Assembly (NCBI GenBank): GCA_020912385.1
Contig: CP087215.1
Location: 930,001 to 994,000 of the forward strand
Reading direction: 5' to 3'
Source of the DNA: Neofusicoccum parvum
Lineage: Eukaryota > Ascomycota > Dothideomycetes > Botryosphaeriales > Botryosphaeriaceae
Length of the DNA stretch: 64,000 bases
Shown: in pieces, positions 12,002 through 24,557 of the stretch
Layout: the number at the start of each line of letters is the position of its first letter
Position numbering within the stretch: the first letter of the stretch is position 1
Position numbers and translations under genes: made by a program
The notes under the pieces: generated by a model
Database searches by the model: none
What the model saw: only the letters and a program-made list of their open reading frames with translations
What the model was told of the DNA's origin: nothing

Positions 12002-12454
12002 AGGAGTTGAGATGATCTCGTCTTGATGCACATGAGCATCTGAAAGCTTTACGCTGGAATGTCACTCAGGAATGCTTTAGTAAATTGTGCTGAATTTTTG
12101 CCCGAAGTGTTGCTACGGAGGTTCGCGCAGACCGCCGAAGACGATGTAGATGCCGTTGGGTAAGTTTGGCGTGAAACCGTCACAAACAGGCAGGTTGCGT
12201 CAACGCAAGCGCTTCCCGCCAATAGCATGACTGTACGAATACTTTCAAGTCCAGTTTGAAAGGAATCCGAGCTTTGCTAGTACACTACTACGGTTCCAAA
12301 ATCGAGTGGTTGAAGTAAGCACGTCGATAAGATTGAATAACGGAGAAAACAGCCATAGTAGATTTATCCTCAAATCCAGAACGCATGAAAGAAAAGAGCA
12401 CAGTATAATCTAGCTAGAACCATTACAGGAACCCCTAGAAGTCGCAAAAAGGTA
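12002..12454. other. Convergent intergenic region
   Basis: About 450 bases between the 3' ends of the adenylation-domain gene and the secreted-protein gene. Searched for a carrier-protein Ser motif that would extend the adenylation protein; none seen. No gene supported. Confidence 0.5.
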
Positions 12455-15400
12455 TCAATACTCATGCCCTCGCAGCCAGGACGGCCGATAGAGAAGGCAT
12501 CTTCTGCTCCTATAGATGAGACACTTAGGAGTCATCGACCGCTTCTTATTCGGGGCGTCACCAGACTCAAAATTTTGCTCCTCGGAACCTTGCTCTTGTT
12601 CTTGTTCTTGGGGCTCAGATCCATTGGTTTCTGTGTTCTCATCCGTGGGAGCTGAAGGATTGTCAGAAGCAGCGCTTATTGTTGACTCCGTAGTGACAGA
12701 TGTAGTGGTTTGTAGCTCGTCAGGAGAGGCAGTTGTGGTATCTTGGACTGAATCTGTCGTTTTGAGAGATTCGAAGAGAAGGGGGTCGGAATTTGCGGTT
12801 GTTGACTGCGAAGCAATAGCGGGACTCTGCTGGGTGTTGACGGTCTCTGTTACAGTGGTGGTAACATCTGACGCAACCACGCTAGTTTGTGCGGAGGTGG
12901 GAATGGCAGAGGTCGAATCCTGCCCATCAGGTTGCTCCTGAGATTCAGATCTATGGGGTTCAGTCGGTTCGTCGGTTTTATCGTCTGATGAATCGGAATC
13001 TTCCCCATCAGTGTTCTCCTCACTGGATTGTTGCTTTGGGTATCCAGATTCATTGGCGTCACTTGGGCTGAAATAGTTTTCACTGGACTGTTCCTGGTCT
13101 TCAGCACCGGAATCGCCTGTCTTGGATGATGGAGGTTGCTCGGAGGATTGTTCCTCTTCCGATCCAGATCCGTTGGTACTGCCCGTCTGCCAGGTGGACT
13201 CCTTATCAGAAGGAGAGGGAGCGCTGTTGTCATTTGTCCTAGATGGTTTATTCTCAGGAGCCCGTGTAGTCGCTACATCGATGCTAGAAGCGTCAGGCTC
13301 CACTTGATGCGTCTTGTCATCTGTATCGACCTGCTCTCCGCTGTCGACGTGAATTTCAGTGTTCTCCAGCTCTCCTGTGTCTGTTTGCTCCTCGGAGTCT
13401 TTCTTTTCGCCGGCATTCGTGACCTGTTCGGGGCTTGTCTGCTGTTCGGTTGTCTGTTTCTCTTGACTTGCGTCTGGAGTGGAGTTGGGATCCTCGGGCA
13501 CAGTTGTATCCTCCGGTATTGAGGCCATGTTATCCTTAATAGCACCCCAGACCTTCTCATTTACCGCACCAGTAAAGACCTGGTCTTTCATATAGCAAGG
13601 TCCGGGGGTACCAGGGATCCAAGAAATATCAACGCAGCCGCTCGTTCTGGCGCAAGCTTCGATGCAGCTCTCCAGAGTATGCTCCCAGGACAATGACAGA
13701 TCTCCACCGTAGTGATCAATGAAGCACTCAACTTTGTAGGATGAACCATCTTTAGCCTTGTATGAACGGGTGTTAGAGCTCGGGCAGGACAGTGGAGGTT
13801 CGGTAGCTGGCATAGTAGTCGTAGACTCCGGTTTGGTCTCGCGATCAGTGCTGGTACCTTCGAGCTCTGGTTCACTGGCGATATCACTGTTGGGCCTGTC
13901 TGATTCTGGACTGGTCTCAGGGCCTGCACTGGTAGTCTCGATATCGGAGTCCGCTTCTGGAATAGAGCTTGAGGCTTCTGGCTCGGAGTCATTCTGCTCG
14001 CTCATATTTTGATTACGGGCATTCTGGTCTGATATATCCTGTGTGGTGGAGTCCTGCTCTGGGCCGATCTCAGCGGCAGGGCCTTTAGACTCAGTGTCTA
14101 TATTGGTGTCTGAATGATTGGAATTACCAGAATCTGTAGTTGCATCTGAAGTAATTCCGGAGGCTCCTTGTTCGGAGTTGTCCTGTTCTTCATTGGTCTT
14201 AGACTCGGAGAAAGTTTGATCTTTAGAATTTTGAGGGGCAAAATTAGTCGCTTCGTTTTTTGAAGTAGTTCTAGAGGTGCTAATCTCCGATGCTCTGGTA
14301 GTCGTCTCATCCGCAGCGTAATTTTGACTATTGGTGGTCTCGAAATCCGATTCCATGGCCACATCACCGGCCGTGGGCTTTCCGGCATTTGTTAGAGAGC
14401 CGTTGGTCGGTAAAAAGGTTACCCCAGGTTCTAGGATATTTTGCTGCTCAGAGGTACTTTGTGCAACATTATTAGAATCCTCAGACTCCGAACTGGACTC
14501 GGTTGTGTTGCTCTCCTGCTCCGGTGAAGTGTCAGAGAAGTTTCCATCAGACTCTGCAGCACTCTCCAGAGCAATTGCAGTTTCTTGAGCGCTGTGCTCC
14601 TGAATTGCAGTACTTTCTTGATCTTCCATAGCCTCGAGAATATTTGAGTCCTCCTTTGCGGTGTTCGTTTGCTCTGCGCTGATACCCGTGGCACTGTTAA
14701 CCTCAGATGTCTTGGTTTCCTGCTCCTCGCTATCCTCGAAATAATCCTCGGCTTCCGTCACTTGTTCGCTGATATTAGGAACGCCATTGAACTCAAATTC
14801 CACCTCAGTTGTATCTCCTTCGTTACTGGCAGTGCTGGAAATATTAGAGTCTGCGTGTGACTCTGAACTGACAGTTCCCTTTGACTCGACTTGATCCCTT
14901 GGGCCGGAAACAGTAGTTTGAGAGTCTCCAGAAGCCCTAGAATGCTCAAAGGAGGTACCTGCAGCCCCAGAGCCTAAGGTGGCGGTTGTGACGTCTGGCT
15001 CTTGTCCAGAGCTGGATACATCTGGGTCTTGAGAAGCACTGGTAGCTTCTAGCCCCTGAGATTCGCTGGCAGCATTGGCATATTGAGCAGCACCAGTGAC
15101 CTTAACATCGCTGGCTCTTGTTGGAGGCTCTGTAGTGGTAGATTCAGGCTCCACGGTGATAATCTGCTCTGCGGAGGTCTCCGGAGTATCACTGATGGTT
15201 TCCAAGGTAATGGTGTTTATATCCTCTACTGGGGTTTCATGAGACGTAGTTCCAGCAGTTGTCGATTCCGCGAGCCCTTCAGACGAGACAGGGTCTTGCG
15301 ACATAGTTACAGGCTTGCAAACCATTTCACAAGATGTCGAGACACTAACACCCGAGGTAGCGGTGGGAGGAAGCTCGGTGGGCGTGATACTGAAGATGGC

Positions 15401-15904
15401 AGAAGATGAAGTCGCAGCTGTCGCAGTCGAAACCGTGCTGCCGGCATCTGTGGCACTGGCTACGCAAGAGCACGCGCTTGAGATGGCAGAAGCGTCTGGG
15501 CAGGCCCGTAGAACCCAGCGAGGTACATCAACAGCGCTAGCATCGTGATGGGCAGAGAATGTTGAGCAGAAGTTGGCAGCATCACGGCGATGCCAGTTGA
15601 CGCGGAATTTATGGTGGCAGGCTTGCATGGATTAGCTGAGACTACAGGCAAACAAGTTTAAGCAGAACTCACCATCGATAAAGCAGTGATTTGAAGAATC
15701 TCTACGGCCAAGAGTGGGACTTGTGCTTTCAGGTGTCACAGAGCTCGTTATCTTAGTATGATGGCGCTGATGTTCAGGACCGTGGAAATGGTTGTGGTAA
15801 AAAGCGTAATAGTGAGCATCGCGTTCTTCGAGCTGAAGTGGATCGTCAATGGCGGCTTTGGCGGCCACAATGCTGACGAGTGGAAGGATCGTGAAGAACC
15901 TCAT
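12455..15904 (-). CDS. Large Ser/Thr/Glu-rich secreted protein with an Apple/PAN-like module
   Basis: Predicted 1132-aa secreted or wall-associated protein in two exons: 15904-15673 and 15621-12455, with a 51-base intron ending after a CTAAT branch site. Residues 1-17 form a signal peptide (MRFFTILPLVSIVAAKA). A short N-terminal Cys-containing segment follows. Most of the protein is low-complexity Ser, Thr, Glu, Gln and Asp, mucin-like and likely heavily O-glycosylated. Around residues 685-775 there is a compact six-cysteine module (pattern C..C..C..C..C..C with SWEHTLESCIEACARTSGC) resembling Apple/PAN-type adhesion modules of fungal surface proteins. There is no hydrophobic C-terminal tail, so no GPI-anchor signal is seen; the C-terminus is basic and Tyr/Arg-rich. 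A TATATA box lies about 75 bases upstream of the ATG. Function unknown: adhesion or host-interface roles are inference. Confidence 0.8.
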
Positions 15905-15976
15905 CTTGTGGGTGACAGGAAGGGCGAGGAAACCCCATTTCCCGGCGTCGTCTCAGATGCAGTCAAACCGGGAGGG

Positions 15977-15983
15977 ATATATA
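15977..15983 (-). promoter_or_regulatory. TATA box of the Ser/Thr-rich secreted protein
   Basis: TATATAT on the minus strand, roughly 75 bases upstream of the start codon at 15904. The spacing is what is expected for a core promoter with a short leader. Confidence 0.5.
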
Positions 15984-16587
15984 GCAGATGACTTTGTCTG
16001 TTTCAATGCTACGTAGGTGGATTTTGAAAAATTGGACCGGTGGGAAGGTACAAAGCTACAACTCTCCGGATTAAGTAGGCAAAGGGTTTTGTAGGTGATT
16101 CAACCTACTTGGAGTGTTGAAAGGGAAGGAGGACAAAGGAAACCCAGCTTGGCGATAACCATGATGAAATACCTCAAGTCTCAGAAGGTTTGGCTATCGT
16201 AAGAGCGGCATCTCAAAAACATGGAAATAATATTAGGACTTGTCGATACTAATACCGGATCCGCCTAACCCCCTTTCCGCCATTTGTTGACCGTGGGTGG
16301 CATTTTCTGAAGTCGCATCAAAGTGTCCCAACAATGGTGCTGAGTGTGGTCCTGTATCAGGGTTGCCGTAGTTCTACGCCTGGATCTTCACTTCAGTAAT
16401 CATGATTTACAGGATAAGAGCCGGGAATTTGAGACTGAATAAGGCAGGCATATGAAAGTAATATTGTCCTCAATCTGAATTCAACTCCCTTAGATAAAGA
16501 TACCATAAGAGACGTAGACAAACTTCCAACTTTTCGGCAACGCATCAGACAAAGAAACCCCGCCAGCCAAGCCATCCAAAACAACAA
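15984..16587. other. Intergenic, no gene seen
   Basis: About 600 bases of mixed composition between two minus-strand genes. It should contain the upstream promoter of the secreted protein and the 3' untranslated region of the lyase gene. Nothing else identified. Confidence 0.45.
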
Positions 16588-17897
16588 TCACACCCCTTCC
16601 GCAAAAGAATCACTCCCCGCGCTCAAGTCAATCTTCATACACTCCTTCAACCCGCACACCTCAAACAGCGTCCTCGGGCTCAAATCCTTCGGCGTTCCCA
16701 CCACCCCCTTCTCCATCAACCGCTGCAGCGTCTCCTTAATCGCCAGGTACGCGGGACAGATGGTCGCGAACGAGAAGATCATGACGCGGAAGCCCATGTC
16801 GCGGGCCTCGTCGACGGTGATAAGCGGCGTGACGCCGTTCTCGACCATGTTCAGCAGCACCGGCCAGGGCGCCAGGTCGCGCACGCAGCGGCGCGCCTGG
16901 TCCGCCGACGTGAAGCCCTCGAGCAGCCCGACGTCGAAGCCGATGTCGCGCGCCGCCCGCAGCCGCGCGATGCACTCGTCATACCCGAGCGTCTGCAGCG
17001 CGTCGGTGCGCGCGATCAGCACGAAGTCGGAGCGCAGCGCCGCCCGCGCGGCGTGCGCGGCTCGCAGCCGTGCGAAGTATTCGTCGCGCGGGACGACCTT
17101 CTTGCCGCCGAGGTGCCCGCAGCGCTTGGTCAGGACTTGGTCTTCGAGGTGGGCGCCGGCGACCCCCGCGCGGATGTACTCGGAGATGGTGCGGGCGACG
17201 ATGATGGGGCCTAAGGCGAGGGAGGTGTGAGTGATGGGTCAGGAGCTTGAATTGCGTGAATGGGGTTGGTAGTGGCATTGAACTTACCGCCATAGCCGGT
17301 GTCCATGTCAGCGATAAGGGGAGGGCCGTAAGGATTGAGGTTGGCAATCATCTCGGCGTTGGCGCGCATGTCATGGAGATGGGCGATGCCGAGATCGGGT
17401 TGACCAAGACGAGAAGCTGTGGTGCCGGCGCCGGTCTGCAGGTGAAGCAGTCAGTGGCTGGATGTCGAGACGATTGTGGGAGGGCCACGTACCATATACA
17501 TGGCGTTGAAGCCAACCTCTTGCGCAGCGCGAGCGGAGATGCCATCATAGACACCGGGACAAACAATGAGTTCGTCTGTCTCTTCAAGCATCCTGCGAAG
17601 CTTGGTGGACCCAGATGGCGGTCCATCAGTAGACAGTCTGGGTTTCGGGGTTTGCTCAGACGGGTTGCTGTGGTGCTGAGTTCGCTCGAGCGCCACCGCT
17701 GTTACACCATCAGGCTTTAGTTCAGTGAGAGGTTCTAGCCCGTTCATCTTGTTTTTGATTATGTTCGAGTGTTTCTCGTCTTGCCAGGCTGCAGCCTCCG
17801 TTTCGTCGGAGGCAATCTCTGTAATAACCGAGCCCACCACTGACTTTTCTGAGGTAACGCGAGCGCCGGCAAGCTGTTCGGCTGCGTGAGGTGCCAT
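16588..17897 (-). CDS. PEP mutase / isocitrate lyase superfamily C-C lyase
   Basis: Predicted 391-aa enzyme in three exons: 17897-17493, 17435-17288 and 17210-16588 (introns of 57 and 77 bases). The fold-defining motifs appear in order: CPGVYDGISARAAQEVGF, TGAG (136-139), ADMDTGYGG with metal-binding Asp178/Asp180, HLEDQ, and KRCGH (213-217) with the Cys of the lyase loop, followed by IARTDA. The KRCGH signature is typical of members that cleave a C-C bond (isocitrate, methylisocitrate, dimethylmalate or oxaloacetate type substrates) rather than true phosphonomutases. The exact substrate is not decidable here. The first ~105 residues are a polar, low-complexity extension absent from the core family, without a clear mitochondrial presequence. 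The 3' part of the coding strand is G-rich while the middle is C-rich. Confidence 0.88.
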
Positions 17898-19487
17898 ATC
17901 CGGGGTTGATGATGAATTGGAAACAACGGAACGTCCAAGGAGATTTAGAAGCTGGGTGAACAGAACGCAGAGTGATAGGAGACCGCAGAGCAGTTGGTGG
18001 CTGTCTTAAGTAGCTTAGGAGCAACGATGAGATCGGGAGAAATCGAAATCGTCCTGGGGATATATCGTCCGTACCCACAGAATCCCTTTGTGGTGGTTTG
18101 ATTCGTTTTTGACCTATCTTGTATCGAGCCGAACCCTTCGGAGAGAGTGAAGCAGGGACACCCTGCACGGCTCACGTGCGGGGTTGACCGGCGAGCCAGT
18201 CAAACGCTCCCGTTCCCGTCCGAACCCGCACGAAAACAGATAAGCTTCTCCGCACCTCACGGATCTCAAGGGACTAGAAGCAAGGCCTTCCTAAACATTC
18301 CAGAGGTTCTCATTGGGCAACTTGGATGAAATGCAAGTGTGACACAGAAGGCCAACGCGCAACATTTGTTGTGGCTTGCGAGAGTACCCGATTTAAGCTT
18401 GCGTAAGGTATCCCACGTCAGACATCTTCCAGTCATCGTCAAAGCAATTGTCGTAGGACTTCCGATTTCCCCGCGTTTGATTTTGGACCGACTTTTCCCG
18501 CTTTGATTTTGCTCTGCTCCGATTCTCTGCAGCTTGCACGATGGGCTCGTCTCAAGAGGCGGAGACACGGATCCAGAGATACTGCGGATAGATTCCCGCG
18601 ACCTCGTGCACGACCACCTCTAGATGTATTGGCTCTCCTTTTCGAGTCCAAAACTCTGTTTCGTGCCCGCAGGAGCTAGGCTGCTGACCTTCCTCCTCGC
18701 TACGATTCTATGAGCTCCCCTGTGCTGTTCGCTTAAAGTGATCGTCGAAGCCACTCATACGTACACAGGCCCCTGATTCAGTGTCTTGACTATGTAAGCG
18801 TTCGCGCTAATTACACATTGGTGGCCATGACGGGGCGATGGTAGTCAAAGCGGTAAGAGAGGAGACCCATGTATTGTATTCACAGCGTCGTTGTGCCAAG
18901 GGTTCTCGTCGCGAGCCTGAGTTTGGCTCTAAGAAAGTAGATTCATGAATCTTGCAGGAGCTACTGCTGAAACAAAATAGGCATTTACATACAGTCAGAT
19001 ATCGGGACGGAAATTCCCTAACTAAAGGCGAAATGCGAGTAGATCTCGTTCTGGATGGGCGTTAGCTCACCCGGGCAAACGCGGCGACAATTGTCGTACA
19101 TTTTCGTGGCTCTAGGTCTCGGAGCTGAGAATACTTCAGATCGAGTTTCTGTGAGAATGTGGAGACTCTGGGGTAGCCTGATCTGATCAGCGCAATTCGG
19201 CGCACTGTTCCACGTAACGCGTACGTTCGTCGTTCCTTCTCCCCCAGATAAATTCTCTCTGCCCATTGTAATCGAAACATTAAAACAGCGACACTGAAGA
19301 TGGGGAGATTGAGAAATGATTTTGCCAGAATCATTCCACCGCAGGCAGCTTCAAACGAGGGTATTTCTGTCTTCCGAAAAGAAATGGATCTTATTCCGTC
19401 CATAATTAACTGTTCTCCGAGCTTCTCGCGACCCAGAAAACAGACCTTCCATACTCCAATTAAGTCTCCAGCGAGTTGCAGCTGCCG
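17898..19487. other. Intergenic, no supported gene
   Basis: About 1.6 kb. A short frame starting at an ATG near 18540 on the plus strand stops after 16 codons without a usable splice chain. The remainder has no convincing coding signal on either strand. Confidence 0.45.
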
Positions 19488-20962
19488 TTACGCTCTCCCA
19501 GCATATCCATTCCCTCCTGAACCTCCGTATGCACCCCTCCCACCCCACTTGCTCACCTCACCAGGCTGCAAGAAATCACTCGTCCTCTTGTGCTCCTGCG
19601 TCGTCTCCGTGCTGCTATACTCGACAGTATCGACGTCCACCTGATTCTTCACATGCACCACCAACCTGCCACCCCCACCCAGCTCGCCCGCGCCTCCCAC
19701 ATCCCCCCTCTCCACATCGCTCGGCGTCCCGGGCGGGTGGTACACGTTCGCGTCGGCGGTCGTGTCGATGATCTTCTCGGTGCTGTCGCTCTCCTGCATG
19801 GTCACCATCATGGCGGTCGTGCTGTACGGATCCTTCTTCCGGTAGCTCTTGTTCTTGTTCGACGACAGCTCGTACGACGTGCCCGCGCCGCCGCTCATCT
19901 TGTTGGCCGGCGTCGACGAGAGCGCGGCCGTCGATCCCACCCCGTAGCCGCCGGCCCAGAACTTCGACGTGAACAGCGGGCGGATCATGGGCGCTTGGCC
20001 GACGAGGATGGCGACGAGGTCTTCGCGGCAGGACCAGATGGCGGCGGTTTTGCCGTTGCCGAGCTGTGCGGTGACGTGTTAGCGGTGCGGGGGTGGGGTC
20101 GGTTGTGCGTGCGGTGGGGAGACGTACGACGAGGACGAAGACGACGCGCAGGATGGCGGCGGTCATGATGAAGATGCCGGCGCCGAAGAGGACGAAGAGA
20201 CTGACTTTGCGCCAGATGGTCGTGCGGACCGGGAGGATGACTGGCGCTGGGATGGCCATGATACACATGTCGGTGAGGATATTCATGATCAGGGCCGGTA
20301 CCAGGTTGATGGTGGCTTGAGGCTTGCAGATTTCTGTTCGCGGCAGGGAGTGTTGGGTCAGCTGTTGTTGAAGGGCTTTGCATCCACACAAACTCACCAC
20401 CCTGGTCTGGGTAGACCATCCACATTCTGTTGTACGGTCGGCAAGAGCAGAACAGAATCATCATGATGGCAAACAAGGTTGCCACCACCAGACCCATGGT
20501 CGGTTTGATGAACTTGGCGACCCACAGCCCGTTGACGATCCGCTGGTACAGGAACAACATGTTGAGCTTCAGGATCCAGATGAACAACACGTAAGTAGCC
20601 ACGCCGGCACAGAACCATTGGGTCCCGAGAATGAGGGACTGCGCCTCCTCGGGTGTCAGTTCCCGGCGTTGTTCCATGGTGATGGCGTGCAGGTCGCCAA
20701 GGCCGCCGACCAGGTGGGCGGCAACGGTCATGACCGTGTATGTGATCTATCCGAGATGTTGGGATCAGTGTTGTGCAGGAGCAATAAAGTTGCATGGGGA
20801 GAAGGGAATCCTGCTCACCCATGCCAGAACGATCAAGTAGTCGTCAGGCTTGAAGTTGTGAATCCCAACCATCCGCCACCGGCAGGTTATTCTGGCGATG
20901 ATGGCCAGGCTTCCGACAGCGTACAGGCACCATGTCTCGATAAGAGCCTCAGGCGCCGTCAT
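19488..20962 (-). CDS. Fungal rhodopsin-type (PTH11-like) seven-helix membrane protein
   Basis: Predicted plasma-membrane protein of 424 aa in four exons: 20962-20819, 20746-20398, 20333-20128 and 20063-19488 (introns 72, 64 and 64 bases; all phases agree). It belongs to the large fungal family of rhodopsin-domain proteins related to the PTH11 receptors. The order of hydrophobic helices fits: ETWCLYAVGSLAIIARIT, the DDYLIVLAW segment split by intron 1, TYVLFIWILKLNMLFLYQR, GLVVATLFAIMMILFC, then CKPQATINLVPALIMNILTD, IPAPVILPV and VSLFVLFGAGIFIMTAAILR. The loop after helix 4 carries the Trp/Cys/Pro signature of the family. The last ~170 residues are a hydrophilic Ser/Gly-rich cytoplasmic tail. 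No CFEM cysteine domain is present. A sensor role is family-based inference; ligand unknown. Confidence 0.87.
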
Positions 20963-22339
20963 CGCTGCGAAAGATTACACGACGCACGTGACAGTGGTGG
21001 GTAAGATTCTTATTGATGGGGACGAAAGAAAAGAAGAAAGGCTGGGCAATTTGTGCGGCGAGACATTTGAGAAAGGAGGGCGCTGAGCCGCGTAAGGTGG
21101 CTGTCCAACAATCGAGAGGCAAAGCGCCTTCTTGTTCGAGCTGCAAGAGTGGAAAGGAGCCGAGAAGCAGCATGAACATGGCAGACATGGCTAAGCTGTG
21201 GCGCCAACCGGCTGATCTTGACAAGCAAATGTCAATATTTAGACTCGCGTAGTCGTCGTGAAACGCATTCAGGTGCTTTACGCGGTTCGGCCTATGCGGA
21301 GGGCCTCCGAAATGACACCGGTGAGAGATCCCAAGAGACGCTCGGGTTGAAAGTGCCGGCCGTTTGTCTTGGAGGTTGCGGCGCGGATGCAGCTGCGGCC
21401 CGTTCGCCGCCACATGCTAGCGTCGAATCCCTGGGTTGTTCGTGGTCGACGGGAGAAGGGCTAAAAAGCTATGTCTACCACGCACCCTACACCTGCTTCT
21501 CTTCGTCTGCTCTGCGTCGACTCAGCTCTCCAACGCCCCGCCGTGAATTACTCCGGCTGCGCCGCTCGGATTTAAATATCGGACAAACACGATTCAGCGG
21601 TTACGGCCGCGAGAAATTCAGGATTCGCGCCGAGTCATGGATCCGTAGGGATGCACAGGGGATCCGGATCCTGTCCCATTGGGCGAGAGGCTAACCGCGT
21701 ACAGAAAGCGCCAAGACTGCCAGTATCCCATGGGGATGTGTAGACTGGCCATACGGGTCTATGCCGGTGGGATCCGGGGGTGGTTCTGGGGGTGTTGATT
21801 GGCCTTCTCATACGAAAACGATATTCTGGGTGGTCGTGGTGTTCATGCAAAAAGGTTCTGCGTGCACTGGTCTTTGAGCGGTGTACGTCTCCACGCCTGC
21901 ACCATGGGGTTGCGCTATGACGCCGGACACAAAGCAGAATGGCCAAAGGCCCGAGAACAAGCCCCATAGCATGTGAATCACCCTATTTTTGATCTGACTC
22001 GAGCAAGAGTACGGATTACTAAAACGCTGAACGAGCCCGCGGCATCGCACCACATGTCAAGCCGCTCCTGGTGTAACCTTGTCAGCCCATTTCCCTTGCG
22101 TCGTCCTGACAATTCGTAGCCGGCGTTGTTGTTAGAACTTGTACCATGATGGACTGCAAGAACGGGGAGAGACCCATTTGCTGCTCTTCGATTGGGCTTC
22201 AGAGATCCACATACAAGTATCATTTGCCGACTGTCCCTCTCTACAATGACGCGTCCCGGTCCGCTATTCACCATGACACGGGACACACGCTCTTGGGCGA
22301 TAAGCTCTCACAAGCAACAATAATTCAGACATTTAATTA
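20963..22339. other. Intergenic upstream of the membrane-protein gene
   Basis: About 1.4 kb of ordinary composition. Contains the promoter of the minus-strand membrane protein. Small open frames exist but none has a domain, signal peptide or consistent splice structure. Confidence 0.45.
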
Positions 22340-23250
22340 ATAACAGTGGACCTTTCGCCTACAAGATTTACTTTTTTACGCGATGCTAGTGCTGATAATC
22401 CTGTTAACGGCCCAGCGCCATTGAAGTTGACCAGCATACAGGGGTATTTTTTTGGGCCCCTGCGGAGATCTGGACCATATTTCCTGCCGTGGGAACTTGC
22501 TACAATAGATTAAATTTCTATGCCTACGCAGATCTGGATTCTCTTAGATCCCGCTGCCTTAGCTCCTACTCCTTAGGTTGTAATAGGGTTCATCGCATAG
22601 CTTGATGGAAATTTGAAAGAAAGTACAAAACAGTTTGGGACAACGAGCTTCATTACATATTTATTCTATAAGGCTTTATATAGTACATGCAAGCGCAACA
22701 TAATAAACCTATATATTTGACGGTAGGACGGCTATTGAGTCATGGTATATATAATAAGCTATAAGCTGCAGTAGGTTATTGAAAAATCATATAGCGAGAG
22801 GAGCTAGTAATCTAGTAGATACGAGAAAGAAAAGCTTGGTACTAAATAAAGCGTTGGTCCATCGACGGTAAAATTTAATAGCCGAGACAAATATTATTTA
22901 TATTATATAAACATCCTTCACGAAAGTCTTTTACCATCTATGGATTTACCAACCGCTCGATTCCCTAGCGAACGGTATGAGCAACAGCACTTTTACTAGA
23001 TAGTAACGGTGATCATAATGGATTTTTTTCACGCCGTTTATTGGGTGGCATACTTTATTGGTGCTGTGTTTCTATTACTGACGATATACAAAAACCGCAA
23101 GCTGCGAACCTCATAGATGTAACTGTAGATACGACTTAAAGGCCGATGATACCACTAGTTAGTTTCTAAAATCTATCTCTACCATATACGGCTATTCTTT
23201 GCTATATTCATAAAAAAATGAGGAACGATAGTTGAGGGCATGTGAGGTGG
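22340..23250. other. AT-rich, ORF-free patch
   Basis: Roughly 900 bases noticeably richer in A/T than the surroundings (many TATA, ATAT and TTTA runs) and without any open frame of 60 codons on either strand. This is the usual appearance of repeat-induced point mutation or long-decayed transposon DNA in ascomycetes, but no parent element can be recognised. Confidence 0.45.
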
Positions 23251-24557
23251 CTATCGCGACGCTGGGTAGAGTATTGAATAGCGAAGTACTCCCTTCATAC
23301 GTTCCATACCCTTGAGGAATTGCAGGCTTCTTTCAACGGACATCTTTGTTCTACTTACCATATTTTCGAATGCGAAAGCCTGGGAATTTCGAATCACCGA
23401 GCCGTGTTCACGGAACTCGGACCTGAACACCCCGACACCGGGACACGAGACGAAAACGCTCATGAAGTCATCGTTTTTGGTTTTTCTATGAAGCTTCCAG
23501 AGAGCTACAAAGAGTTCTGCCTGGGTATTTAGGCAAAGATCCTCTGTAGTAGAGACAGTGCACAACAGCGAATTTTTCCTATCTGTTTGAATCCCATTAA
23601 TTGTCGAAGGTGAAGATGTAATCGTACGACTGAGCGTGTCGGCATTCTTCTTCGTCCATTGTTTTTCGGCCGAACTCGTATGTGGTAGACACTATCTGAA
23701 TTCACCGAGCTCTTTTATGGGTACTGATCTGTTCGACTTTGTATAGCAAAGGGAAGTGAATTGGCTGGCTCAACGTGCTCTTGCCGGGAATCATCCCTTA
23801 GAAGTACACCCGTGTCTCCTCATTCGGGCATTTCGATTCCCGCCGGTGTCACCTAGCGTGATTTAACCCTGTAGGCTTGTCCATGTTGAGTAATAGGTTA
23901 GAAGAGCATTGCGGTGCTCGGTGTTTCTCAGCTTCGGAGCTCGGGTGTCGCTTCTCCGCATTAGCGAAGGCCGAGACTAGGGACCAACAGCACTTCTAGT
24001 ATGCATACATAAATATTTTCTCTATTTCGCCTGTCGTAACATTACCAAGAATAGTATGACCAGCATTTTATCGAATCCAACATCGCTATATGATAATATG
24101 ATCAGCAGATCTTCTAACTTTGTGAGGGATCTATTTCGACCTCAGATCCGGCACTACTTTACGTTAGAGGCAGTCACGGGACCGAATAAGTGTTTGCTAC
24201 ATGCGAAACTGGCGGATATCTCTGTTGTAGCTTGGAGACCGACTATGGATCATAAGCATTCTCGATGGTTTTTATAAATCATACTAGACTAGAAACGTGT
24301 ATGGTAACTAAAAAGTTGGATCTGATCGTCACCGTAGGTTCATAAAGCCCTCATGCATAGATCAAGTGCTCGGACTTGCCGAGACAACTAAGGGGAATTC
24401 AACCAATTCGGCCGAGTGGTGGTAATAGAATTGGCCGCAAGTGCGAAGACTTGGGAAGCTTATCTACTCTTCTCAAACCTTGTTTTGTCCATTCAACAAC
24501 TGCAGCAGCGTTTCCTCGATCATAGGAGCCACTCAAAACTCTTCTCGACCTCACGCC
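23251..24557. other. Intergenic, possible decayed sequence
   Basis: About 1.3 kb upstream of the P450 gene. A minus-strand frame at 23251-23565 is open for 104 codons but has no recognisable feature. No gene supported. Confidence 0.4.

Noticed and set aside
10904..12031. A 375-codon minus-strand frame opposite the adenylation gene
   Set aside because: Its two halves are Pro/His/Arg-rich and then Gly/Glu-rich, mirroring the base-composition switch of the real gene.
16588..17897. Phosphonate biosynthesis gene (true PEP mutase)
   Set aside because: The KRCGH loop and absence of phosphonopyruvate decarboxylase or other phosphonate genes nearby fit a C-C lyase better.
18541..18591. ATG-started short frame MGSSQEAETRIQRYCG
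   Set aside because: Stops after 16 codons and no donor site leads to a convincing second exon.
23790..23870. A T-arm-like stretch (TTCGATTCCCGCC) suggesting a tRNA gene
   Set aside because: No matching acceptor stem, D-arm or anticodon arm could be folded around it.
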